The notes below the pieces were generated by a model, which saw only the letters and a list, made by a program, of their open reading frames with translations, ran no database searches and was not told the origin of the DNA. A program made the translations under genes and the position numbers. 8,631 nt of DNA from Cryomorphaceae bacterium (GTDB taxonomy: Bacteria; Bacteroidota; Bacteroidia; Flavobacteriales_G; Salibacteraceae), in assembly GCA_003564735.1 (NCBI GenBank), contig PXEK01000358.1, positions 1-8,631 on the forward strand, in the 5' to 3' direction. This document shows, in pieces, positions 1 to 6,875 of the stretch. Positions within the stretch are counted from its first letter, which is position 1, and every line of letters begins with the position of its first letter.

Positions 1-354
1 CTGGGAATTGTACCGTTTTTGGTTTTCATTTTTTTTGCTCCCTCATTGTTCTCGTTTTTCTTTGGTGAGCAGTGGGAAATAGCGGGTAAATACAGTCAAA
101 TCCTAAGTGTTTTTACATTTTTAAGCTTTGTGATTACTCCAATTGACAAGAGCGCACTGGTTGTTGGTGCCACCCGATATATGGCCGTTGTGCAAGTATT
201 TCGACTTTTACTCAACCTCTCATTATTGGGGTTTTTGTATTTCTTTGATGTCAACATTGAAACGTATCTGTGGCTTTTGGTGATTTCAAACTCATTGATT
301 TACACCATAGAACTGATAGCGGGATACAGGTTTAGCGGTTCAAAAATAAATTGA
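1..354 (+). CDS. Polysaccharide flippase (Wzx-like), C-terminal fragment
   Basis: This is the last 117 codons of an integral membrane protein whose start lies before the window; the frame is open from base 1 and stops with TGA at 352-354. The fragment is strongly hydrophobic with about three membrane segments. Just after the first one it carries FFGEQWEIAGKYSQIL, which resembles the 'FG..W..A..y..il' signature found in the last third of polysaccharide transporters of the MATE/MOP superfamily (Polysacc_synt families). These proteins move undecaprenyl-diphosphate-linked oligosaccharide units across the inner membrane. The neighbours (Wzz-like, Wzy-like, ligase, glycosyltransferase) fit this role. 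The assignment rests on a short piece and its context, so substrate and exact subfamily cannot be told. The in-frame TTG at 19 is an internal codon, not a start. Confidence 0.75.
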   Translation: MGIVPFLVFIFFAPSLFSFFFGEQWEIAGKYSQILSVFTFLSFVITPIDKSALVVGATRYMAVVQVFRLLLNLSLLGFLYFFDVNIETYLWLLVISNSLIYTIELIAGYRFSGSKIN

Positions 355-386
355 TATTTTTTCTAACCTTTTCAACATTACACAGC

Positions 387-399
387 CCTTAATATAAGG
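387..399. repeat. Small perfect palindrome between flippase and Wzz-like gene
   Basis: CCTTA, a 3-base ATA loop, then TAAGG form a 5-bp perfect stem in the 91-base gap before the Wzz-like gene. No T-tract follows, so it is not a convincing terminator, and no TAnnTTTG promoter was found in this gap. It may be chance or a minor RNA hairpin. Confidence 0.2.
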
Positions 400-445
400 A
401 CTTCTATTAAATCGGAAAAGTACGCATTTTTGAAAAAACCTTTTA

Positions 446-1429
446 ATGACTCAACAAGATACCATAACCGTTCGAGAACTTGTAAACAAGTTACTCCAAA
501 TGTGGAAACTAATTCTATCTGTTTGTATTATAGTCGCCGTGGGAGCCTACTTTTACAAGCATTTTAAAGATTCTTCGACTTTCAGAGCCGAAACAAATTT
601 GATTATTTCCCCCGAGAACAAAAATGTCGCCACCCGGTATGGCATATATACATTAGAGAGTGTTAACATAGCTGACTACTCAGATATCATTTATCATGAA
701 GATGTAATCAATAATACCTTAGCACAATTTGAGCTCAAAAATACCTCAACTAACAAGTTTAAGGGGTATTTGAGCCACTCATTATCCAATTACTCGGGTC
801 GGAAGGGATTACATGTTAAATTCACATCACCCATGAAAAAAGGTGATGAGATATTAGATGCACATATCACCAATACGCTTCGACACTTGAACGCGATGTA
901 TCAACCCATTATGATTAGCTTTTTTGAGAATAAACTCAAAGAGGAGAGGTACAAAGTGATGCATAATGTCAAAGACTTGGAAAACCGCATGCTTATAACC
1001 GACTCGTTACTTGAAGGCATAGAGGAGCTCAATATTAAAGATTATCCTGAATTACGAAACAAAAATATAATTATTGATTTAAACGGGATTCGCAATCAAA
1101 ACCATATTGAACTTCAAAACGAATTACTTCACAATAAGCTGGAATTTTACGAGAACAAAAGCACACTGGAAGAGATTGAATTATTCCTTCAAGAATTGGA
1201 AGATTTAAAAAACGGTTATTCCGAGCTTTACAGGTCTGAAACTGATTACTTATTCAACCCCTTTAATCGATTCATAAAAACAATAAAGCCTTCCGTTTTG
1301 CAAGTCAACTATCGTTTCGCCGGAGTAAGCCCCCTAGGCTTTGCACTATATGCTTCGATTGGAGCTCTTATAGCTCTTATTTTTATAATTTCCTTGTACT
1401 TCATGATTAGGGTAGATAATCAAAAATAA
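446..1429 (+). CDS. Wzz-like polysaccharide chain-length determinant protein
   Basis: This 327-residue protein has the architecture of polysaccharide co-polymerases. A short cytoplasmic N-terminus contains ITVRELVNKLLQMWK, typical of the Wzz domain start. A membrane helix follows at about residues 21-37, then a large periplasmic part, and a second membrane helix at about 295-321 ending in a short basic tail. Residues about 160-262 are rich in E, K, L and N with heptad-like spacing, consistent with the long helical coiled coil of Wzz proteins. The segment before the second helix reads RFAGVSPLG, a weak version of the Pro/Gly-rich motif of the family. There is no C-terminal tyrosine-kinase (Walker) domain, so this is the short Wzz type rather than a Wzc type. 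Its likely job is to set chain length together with a Wzy polymerase. ATG at 446 is the first start in frame and lies after an A/T-rich leader with no Shine-Dalgarno site. Confidence 0.78.
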   Translation: MTQQDTITVRELVNKLLQMWKLILSVCIIVAVGAYFYKHFKDSSTFRAETNLIISPENKNVATRYGIYTLESVNIADYSDIIYHEDVINNTLAQFELKNTSTNKFKGYLSHSLSNYSGRKGLHVKFTSPMKKGDEILDAHITNTLRHLNAMYQPIMISFFENKLKEERYKVMHNVKDLENRMLITDSLLEGIEELNIKDYPELRNKNIIIDLNGIRNQNHIELQNELLHNKLEFYENKSTLEEIELFLQELEDLKNGYSELYRSETDYLFNPFNRFIKTIKPSVLQVNYRFAGVSPLGFALYASIGALIALIFIISLYFMIRVDNQK

Positions 1430-1476
1430 TACAACTTTGAATCGATGGTAATTCAACTCTACAGAGACCGGCACTC

Positions 1477-2754
1477 ATGATCAATTGGAAGTTTTCAGGT
1501 ATTTTCTACTTGTTCGCGGCAATGCTATTGCTTCGAATCTCACTTGATGCGTCCTTTTATTTATACATGGATACCGAACTAAAACGAGAAGGTTTTGGAA
1601 TTGATTTTTCTATGTTGAACTATGTACTCTCTTGGCTAGGCTTACTCGCTACCTTTTTTTTACTTCCAAAAAAAAACGACTTAGCATCTGCTGTCGTAAT
1701 TCAATTTATTTGGGTGCTTATGTATGTACCGTTTAGTACGTATTTTGCCATGACTAACGGCGAATTTCTTTGGTTTTTCCTTTTTTCGTTGTTTTGGGTA
1801 CTTTCAGCAGGGATAAGTCGTTTGAATTTCACCTTTAAAACCATATTACCCCCGATTGAATTAAACTCATTCCGGCTTTTTAGCTTTTCAGGACTTTGGG
1901 GAGCATTCGTTTTGGGTCTACTTGTAATAAGTTTCGGGTGGGTTCTAAACTTTGATTTGTTTTCCGTTTATGAAATACGCGAGCAAAACTCCCTCAGAAA
2001 TACACCAATTCTAAACTATCTTACCAATTGGACCGGCAAAGTCCTGCTACCCTTTATACTGCTTTTTTCTTATGCCAAGATTAAACCCGGCATCAATTAT
2101 ATATCAATTATTTTTTCAATAATTCTATTTTTATTCTTCTCTATCACAGGCCATAAAACATTTTTATTCACTATTCCGGTGCTGTTTGCTTCCTATTTCT
2201 TTCTCAAGTCCGGCAAATACTTTCTTCTGCTTATGCTGTCAATTTCGGGTGCAATAACCATTGGCCTTATGCTTTACCTATTCGTTGACCATTCAGTGCT
2301 ATTATCACTATTGGTTAGGCGAAGTCTATTTCTTCCGGCACAAATTTCATTTCACTATTTTGATTTCTTCCAAAACAACCCCATATATTTATCCAACAGC
2401 TTTTTACGATTTATTACAGACTATCCTTTTGATACAGAACCGGCATTTCTAATTTCAGAAGTTTATTACAACAAACCTGATATGTCTTCAAATAACGGAA
2501 TAGTTACCGACGCCTTCATGAATTTTGGGGTGGCCGGCATATTTATTTGGAGCTCACTATTAGTGATTTTACTAAAACTTTTAGACTCCCTCATCAGGAA
2601 AAAAGACTACTTGATTCTGGCTTCACTCGCTTTGGTGGGTTCTAAATCATTTGTGGACGGCGCATTTTTCACCAGTCTTTTGACGCACGGGTTTATTATA
2701 ATTTTGATTATTTGCTTTTTCTACCCCCAAAAAAACAAGCCTACCCAAATATGA
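1477..2754 (+). CDS. Wzy-like O-antigen/capsule polymerase candidate
   Basis: This 425-residue protein has roughly 11-12 membrane segments, at about 8-25, 43-62, 70-88, 96-112, 135-157, 185-202, 207-224, 227-243, 248-269, 350-368 and 396-416. Between helices it has VYEIREQNS (164-172) and a long outer loop (about 270-348) ending in SSNNGIVTDAFMNFGVAGI. A Y..R stretch and an 'nG...dAf.nfG..G' stretch are commonly seen in Wzy-type polymerases of Gram-negative bacteria, which join flipped repeat units on the periplasmic face. Primary sequence is poorly conserved in such enzymes, so the call depends on topology, these motifs and the Wzz-like gene 47 bases upstream. The stop overlaps a following ATG as ATGA (2751-2754). 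A second multi-spanning Wzy_C protein lies downstream, so which of the two polymerises and which ligates is inferred. Confidence 0.68.
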   Translation: MINWKFSGIFYLFAAMLLLRISLDASFYLYMDTELKREGFGIDFSMLNYVLSWLGLLATFFLLPKKNDLASAVVIQFIWVLMYVPFSTYFAMTNGEFLWFFLFSLFWVLSAGISRLNFTFKTILPPIELNSFRLFSFSGLWGAFVLGLLVISFGWVLNFDLFSVYEIREQNSLRNTPILNYLTNWTGKVLLPFILLFSYAKIKPGINYISIIFSIILFLFFSITGHKTFLFTIPVLFASYFFLKSGKYFLLLMLSISGAITIGLMLYLFVDHSVLLSLLVRRSLFLPAQISFHYFDFFQNNPIYLSNSFLRFITDYPFDTEPAFLISEVYYNKPDMSSNNGIVTDAFMNFGVAGIFIWSSLLVILLKLLDSLIRKKDYLILASLALVGSKSFVDGAFFTSLLTHGFIIILIICFFYPQKNKPTQI

Positions 2755-3006
2755 AAAACATTGCCGAGTCACACTTTGAATTGGTGAAAAACCTGATTTT
2801 AATATTAACCATGAAGAAGCCATGTATTGTAACTTTTGTATTCAAAAAAATGAAGTCCTTTATTCACCTGAACTCTGCGGCACTTAGCTCAAATGAAAAA
2901 AGACCATAATATTTTAAATTTCGACGAATTCATCTGCATAGCCAATTTTCTTCAGCACAAAGAGAGTTTAACACCTCGTTTACACTTTAAATACTACAAA
3001 CCATGA
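2751..3006 (+). pseudogene. Possible decayed or frameshifted small gene filling the polymerase-glycosyltransferase gap
   Basis: The 248 bases between the two flanking genes are covered by overlapping short frames rather than plain spacer. A 52-codon frame starts at ATG 2751, overlapping the polymerase stop as ATGA, and ends at 2909. A second frame is open from 2780 to 2884 and contains HEEAMYCNFCIQKNEVLYSP. A third is open from 2872, has an ATG at 2893 (MKKDHNILNFDEFICIANFL...) and stops at 3004-3006, overlapping the glycosyltransferase start as ATGA. Two single-base losses, one near the A5 run at 2787-2791 and one at about 2872-2884, would account for all three as one reading frame of about 86 codons. 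I recognise no family. It could equally be two tiny coupled ORFs, or chance in AT-rich DNA. Confidence 0.28.
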
Positions 3007-4106
3007 AAGTATGTCACCTTACTTCCGTTCACGCCCTTGAGGATATTAGAATTTTCACGAAACAATGCGTAAGCCTTGCCGAAAAAGGATTTGATGTCAC
3101 CCTCATTGCCTGTGGAGATCAAAACTTTACCGACATAAAAAAAGGCGTAAAGCGAATTTCCTTAAAAGTAAACTATCAGGGGAGGTTACAGCGTATTGTC
3201 AAATGTCAAACTCCTTTATTCAACAAAGCGATGGAGGTTGACGCCGACATTTACCAATTTCATGATCCGGAGCTATTACCACTGGGCAAAAGACTTAAAA
3301 CCGCAGGCAAAAAAGTCATTTATGACAGTCATGAAGACGTTTCAAAACAAATACTTTACAAAAAGTGGCTTGGACCACTTCCGGTAAGAAAGGTTTTTTC
3401 AAAACTCTACAACAAATATGAAAAGCAAACTGTATCGGGCTTTGCCGGCGTTATCTCTGTAATTGATGAAATAACAGAATCATTTACCTGTAAACGCTCA
3501 ATAACCATAAAAAACCTGCCTATTTTAAAGAGTTTTATCCGTTTCAACCCTGAACAGGTAATAAAGAAAAAACAACTTGTTTATGTAGGTAGCTTATCTA
3601 AAGAAAGAGGTATAGCAGATTGTATTAAAGCTTTGGATTACTTACCCAAAGAATACTCACTTCTACTCGTTGGAAAGTTTAATTCTGAAGCCTTCGAAGT
3701 ACAATGTAAAATGCTTCCCCAATGGCAAAGAGTTGAGTATGTTGGTTTTCAACCCCATGACAAGGTAGTTGCGCACCTCGCCGAATCCGAGATCGGTTTG
3801 TCTGTTCTTCATCCCGAGGAGAATTACTTGAACAGTTTACCTACTAAAGGGTTCGAATATATGGCCATGGGTTTACCTCTGGTTATAAGTAACTTCAAAT
3901 ACTGGGCCCCTTATTTTGAGGGTTGCGCCATCGCTGTTAAACCAAAGTCTGCAAAAGCTATTGGTGAGGCTGCACTCTCACTTATCCAAAACAAGAAAAT
4001 GTATAATGAAATGGCCAATACATGTTTGAAGAATAGGTTAAAGTACTCCTGGGAAGCAGAAGCCGATAAACTTAAACATTTTTACGAATCCATTTTACAA
4101 CAATAA
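3003..4106 (+). CDS. Glycosyltransferase, GT-B fold, GT4-like
   Basis: This 367-residue soluble protein has the two-domain layout of GT-B enzymes. The N-terminal domain starts MKVCHLTSVHALEDIRIF, with FHDPELLP at 86-93 and YDSHED at 107-112, as in many Bacteroidota GT4 proteins. The C-terminal nucleotide-sugar domain opens with LVYVGSLSKERGI (192-204). It continues with VEYVGFQPHDKV (244-255) and the donor-binding stretch NSLPTKGFEYMAMGLPLVIS (277-296). In the usual E-x7-E donor motif the second Glu is E285, while Asn277 stands at the first position, a change that I recall as common in this subgroup. It should transfer one sugar to a lipid-linked acceptor on the cytoplasmic face; donor and linkage cannot be read from sequence. 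ATG 3003 is preceded by an A-rich leader. No TAnnTTTG element is seen directly upstream, so it is probably read with the genes before it. Confidence 0.85.
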   Translation: MKVCHLTSVHALEDIRIFTKQCVSLAEKGFDVTLIACGDQNFTDIKKGVKRISLKVNYQGRLQRIVKCQTPLFNKAMEVDADIYQFHDPELLPLGKRLKTAGKKVIYDSHEDVSKQILYKKWLGPLPVRKVFSKLYNKYEKQTVSGFAGVISVIDEITESFTCKRSITIKNLPILKSFIRFNPEQVIKKKQLVYVGSLSKERGIADCIKALDYLPKEYSLLLVGKFNSEAFEVQCKMLPQWQRVEYVGFQPHDKVVAHLAESEIGLSVLHPEENYLNSLPTKGFEYMAMGLPLVISNFKYWAPYFEGCAIAVKPKSAKAIGEAALSLIQNKKMYNEMANTCLKNRLKYSWEAEADKLKHFYESILQQ

Positions 4107-4133
4107 AAACAACAGGAAAATAGGATTTCCAAA

Positions 4134-4159
4134 AATGAGAATTCATTAGTTAGTTTTTT
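4134..4159 (+). terminator. Weak terminator-like hairpin after the glycosyltransferase gene
   Basis: AATGA (4134-4138), a 4-base loop GAAT and TCATT (4143-4147) form a 5-bp AT-rich stem. A short interval and a T6 run (4154-4159) follow. It lies 28 bases after the stop codon and upstream of a promoter candidate, so the place fits the end of a transcription unit, but the stem is weak. Confidence 0.25.
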
Positions 4160-4290
4160 CAGAACCGCCATTAAAGACGGCTATGAACAGATTGAACGTT
4201 TTTAATTTCTTTATATCTTAATTTCCAATTCCCGACACCACCGAAGGTACAAAACAAAATTATCACTCTTTATCGCTACACTATTTTCCC

Positions 4291-4321
4291 TTTCAGATAA
4301 CATTGGGTAATTGTACCTTTG
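4291..4321 (+). promoter_or_regulatory. Bacteroidota-type promoter for the ligase gene
   Basis: TACCTTTG at 4314-4321, followed by T, is an exact match to the -7 element TAnnTTTG(C/T) known from Bacteroides and Flavobacterium. TTTC at 4291-4294 lies 19 bases before it and is one base off the -33 TTTG. The predicted RNA start is about 4328, which places the real start codon of the next gene downstream of 4328. Confidence 0.55.
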
Positions 4322-4358
4322 TCATATTAAAATATCTGCCTTTAACGCTAAAAATATT

Positions 4359-5570
4359 TTGAAGCCTATATTGTCTAATTCTTCTTTATCTTTAAAACGT
4401 TTAAATCTTTACGCTGCACACTTGGTTGTATTCCTTATTCCCTTTGAGCAAAAGCCGTTGGTTTGGGCTTTGCTTTTATTTTCCGTGTTAAACCTCATTA
4501 CCTATTCGTGGTCAACAAGAGTGCATTATTACAAAAAAAGAGCATTATTCATTTGGTTGTTCAGTTTGTACTTTTTTGCACATCTCGTTAGCTTGATCCA
4601 TTCCAATGACACGGCGACAGCTTTGAATGACCTTGAATCCAAGTTGAGTTTACTGCTCATTCCATGGGTAATACTAACATGCAACATTATCAACAAATAT
4701 ACATTGCTTGAATTACTCAAAACCTTTGTTTACGGTGTTGTGGGAGCTTCTGTAATTAGTTTCATTTATGCGGGGCTTATGTATTTACGAACTGAAAACA
4801 TCTACTCATTCTACTATGCGGGTTTATCCTACTACCATCATGTAGGGTACTTTGCGCTGTACGTAAATTTTGCCATTTCCATTTTGATTGTTTTTATTAT
4901 TCATTACCGCAATAAAATTCGCATCCTAGATTATGCACTCCTCGCGTTTTTGATTATTACGGTGTATCAGCTTTCATCACGAATGGGTATTATTGTGATG
5001 AGTTTTCTTATCGCCTTTGGGGCCATTTATTTGGCATTCCCTAAAATACGATATAAAAACCCGGCTTTAGCTTTTGGTTTGGTAATCTTATTTTCCGGTG
5101 TTTTCATTTATTTTAGTACTACGCAAGTAGACCGTTTCAAATCAGTAAAAACTGAACTCACTGAAACTAAAACGCAATCCAGCTCAGGTTCAAGATTACT
5201 ACTATGGCAGTATTCTCTTGATTTAATTAAAGAAAAACCTTTTTTGGGTTATGGTACGGGAGACGTAAAAAAAGTACTGATGGAAAAGTGGGAATCAGAA
5301 GAGTTTCACTACGCCCTAAAAAAAGAACTCAACCCTCACAATCAATTCTTACAAACCACTTTATCTACAGGAACGCTGGGATTACTTTGTTTACTGGGAG
5401 CTTTTTTCGTTCCTTTAAAATTCCGTAAGCGCCACACAAATATTTTGTACGTTCTCTTCATCATGAATATACTTATGAACGCAATGACCGAATCTATTCT
5501 AGAACGCCAGGACGGAATCATTTTTTACTCATTATTCAATGTATTCCTTTATTTTACCTATGCTGATTGA
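4359..5570 (+). CDS. O-antigen ligase/polymerase, Wzy_C family membrane protein
   Basis: Counted from TTG 4359 this is a 403-residue protein with about 10-12 membrane segments. It shows family signatures of the O-antigen ligase/polymerase domain: SSRMGI (206-211); SGSRLLLWQYSLDLIKEKPF (276-295) leading to GYGTGD; and NPHNQFLQ (325-332) with the conserved His327. Near the C-terminus is TESILERQDG (377-386). Such proteins either attach finished O-antigen to lipid A core (WaaL) or polymerise units. With a Wzy-like gene upstream, ligase is the likelier role. The frame is open back to TTG 4311, just after a TAA at 4308-4310, but that start overlaps the promoter element. The first in-frame ATG (4779) would remove several membrane segments. 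TTG 4359 or TTG 4371 therefore fit best; the N-terminus before 'SLKRLNLYAAHLVVF' is uncertain. Confidence 0.78.
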   Translation: MKPILSNSSLSLKRLNLYAAHLVVFLIPFEQKPLVWALLLFSVLNLITYSWSTRVHYYKKRALFIWLFSLYFFAHLVSLIHSNDTATALNDLESKLSLLLIPWVILTCNIINKYTLLELLKTFVYGVVGASVISFIYAGLMYLRTENIYSFYYAGLSYYHHVGYFALYVNFAISILIVFIIHYRNKIRILDYALLAFLIITVYQLSSRMGIIVMSFLIAFGAIYLAFPKIRYKNPALAFGLVILFSGVFIYFSTTQVDRFKSVKTELTETKTQSSSGSRLLLWQYSLDLIKEKPFLGYGTGDVKKVLMEKWESEEFHYALKKELNPHNQFLQTTLSTGTLGLLCLLGAFFVPLKFRKRHTNILYVLFIMNILMNAMTESILERQDGIIFYSLFNVFLYFTYAD

Positions 5571-5590
5571 CAACACTTGCATTAATTTTG
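5567..5590 (+). promoter_or_regulatory. Promoter candidate for the aminotransferase-transferase pair
   Basis: TAATTTTG at 5583-5590, followed by C, exactly matches TAnnTTTG(C/T). The predicted RNA start is about 5597, giving a leader of about 43 bases before ATG 5640. No -33 TTTG sits at the usual 19-21 base distance; TTG at 5567-5569 is only 13 bases away and lies within a TTGACA. Only the -7 element is therefore convincing. Confidence 0.5.
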
Positions 5591-5639
5591 CGTTAAGGTT
5601 AGCAATAAATTCAAAGACAATTACATCAAAGCCGTTTAC

Positions 5640-6875
5640 ATGATACCATTTTCTCCCCCACGAATTGATCAAAATATTATCGATGAAGTTGTTGACACTC
5701 TCCGTTCAGGGTGGATTACCACCGGGCCGAAAACAAAACTTTTTGAACGGGAAATTACGGCATACTCGCAAACGAAAAAAACCATTTGCCTAAATTCCGG
5801 CACAGCGGGGATAGAATTGGCTCTTGCTTGGTATGGTATTGGGCCGGGGGATGAAGTCATCATTCCGGCATACACTTACACCGCTACCGCAAATGCGGTG
5901 GTGCATAGTGGAGCAACTCCGGTAATGTGTGACGCGGGCGATGATTTCAATATTGACGTTTCTAAAATTGAAGAACTGATTACAGAACGTACCAAGGTAA
6001 TTGTACCTGTAGATATCGGAGGATTGCCCTGCGACTATGACGAAATTAACGCCATTACACGAAAAAAGTCGATAATTAAAAAGTTCAACCCCGGCAACTC
6101 TTTGCAAAAACAGTTGGGAAGAATCATGGTACTTGCTGATGCGGCACACAGTATAGGTTCTGAATATAAAGGAAAAAAAGCAGCGGCTCATACTGATGCC
6201 GCCATATTCTCATTCCATGCCGTTAAAAACCTTACCACGGCAGAGGGGGGTGCTCTTACACTTAATTTACCTGAAGGTTTTGACCACGATGAAATATACA
6301 CTCAATTAAGTGCCAAGTCACTACACGGCCAAACAAAAGATGCTTTAGCGAAAGTACAAAAAGGCGGTTGGCGTTATGATGTTATTGAGCCGGGATACAA
6401 GTATAATATGACCGATGTTTTGGCTTCTATCGGACTGGTGGAATTGCGCCGCTACGAAAATGATACCCTAAAGCGCAGACGAGCAATATACAACATGTAT
6501 AATCAATTGTTGAGCGAATATGACTGGGCTCTTTTACCTGAACTCGAAAATGATTCAAAAAAGGGAAACGCTCATTTGTATTTACTCAGAATTAAGGATA
6601 TTGAAGGAGCTCACCGTAATGACATGATAACTGAAATTTATGAGCAGGACGTGGCAGTAAATGTTCATTATCAGCCTTTACCCATACTCTCCTATTATAA
6701 GCATTCGGGGTATAATATCGACACTTTTCCCAATGCCTTTGAATTGTATAAAAACGAGATTTCACTGCCAATCTACTACGACCTCACCAATGACCAAGTT
6801 CACACCATTGTAAACGCCGTAGTGCATGCCTACAATCAAGTTGTAAATAAAAAACATGCTGAAGCGACTGTTTGA
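5640..6875 (+). CDS. DegT/DnrJ/EryC1/StrS-family PLP-dependent sugar aminotransferase
   Basis: This 411-residue enzyme belongs to the fold-type I aminotransferases that add an amino group, usually from glutamate, to a keto sugar nucleotide. Visible signatures are SGWITTGPKTKLFE near the start; CLNSGTAGIELALAW (50-64); the Asp that holds the PLP pyridine nitrogen in VLADAAHSIG (D167); and the Schiff-base Lys in FSFHAVKNLTTAEGG (K196). Others are YKYNMTDVLASIGL (253-266) and VHYQPLP (342-348). The FSFH.VKN.TT.EGG form is like PseC/ArnB/PglE-type 4-aminotransferases, so a UDP-4-keto-6-deoxy hexosamine substrate is a reasonable inference. About 15 extra residues (143-160) lie between CDYDEI and the PLP Asp; I recall this insertion from a known subgroup. 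The next gene starts inside its 3' end, in a 20-base overlap, which suggests translational coupling with the phosphoglycosyl transferase. Confidence 0.88.
   Translation: MIPFSPPRIDQNIIDEVVDTLRSGWITTGPKTKLFEREITAYSQTKKTICLNSGTAGIELALAWYGIGPGDEVIIPAYTYTATANAVVHSGATPVMCDAGDDFNIDVSKIEELITERTKVIVPVDIGGLPCDYDEINAITRKKSIIKKFNPGNSLQKQLGRIMVLADAAHSIGSEYKGKKAAAHTDAAIFSFHAVKNLTTAEGGALTLNLPEGFDHDEIYTQLSAKSLHGQTKDALAKVQKGGWRYDVIEPGYKYNMTDVLASIGLVELRRYENDTLKRRRAIYNMYNQLLSEYDWALLPELENDSKKGNAHLYLLRIKDIEGAHRNDMITEIYEQDVAVNVHYQPLPILSYYKHSGYNIDTFPNAFELYKNEISLPIYYDLTNDQVHTIVNAVVHAYNQVVNKKHAEATV

Larger units (their letters stand above)
4107..4358. other. 252-base gap between glycosyltransferase and ligase genes
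   Basis: No gene is supported here. All frames are broken by frequent stops. The gap holds the weak hairpin at 4134-4147 and a forward promoter candidate at 4291-4321. It also has one reverse-strand match to the Bacteroidota -7 element at 4255-4262. A further poor inverted repeat, CCGCC...GACGG at about 4166-4180, has no T-run after it. Confidence 0.5.

Noticed and set aside
2261..2452. 63-codon forward frame inside the polymerase gene
   Set aside because: It is entirely contained in another frame of a longer membrane-protein gene and has no supporting motif or promoter.
2830..2838. TAACTTTTG, promoter-like sequence in the gap before the glycosyltransferase
   Set aside because: Its spacing is one base longer than TAnnTTTG and there is no -33 element at a suitable distance.
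4166..4180. Inverted repeat CCGCC...GACGG after the glycosyltransferase gene
   Set aside because: Only three consecutive base pairs form cleanly and no T-run follows, so it is not a supported terminator.
5790..6191. 133-codon open frame on the minus strand inside the aminotransferase gene
   Set aside because: It is fully antisense to a well-conserved enzyme, its product shows no recognisable motifs, and its composition mirrors the codon pattern of the sense gene.
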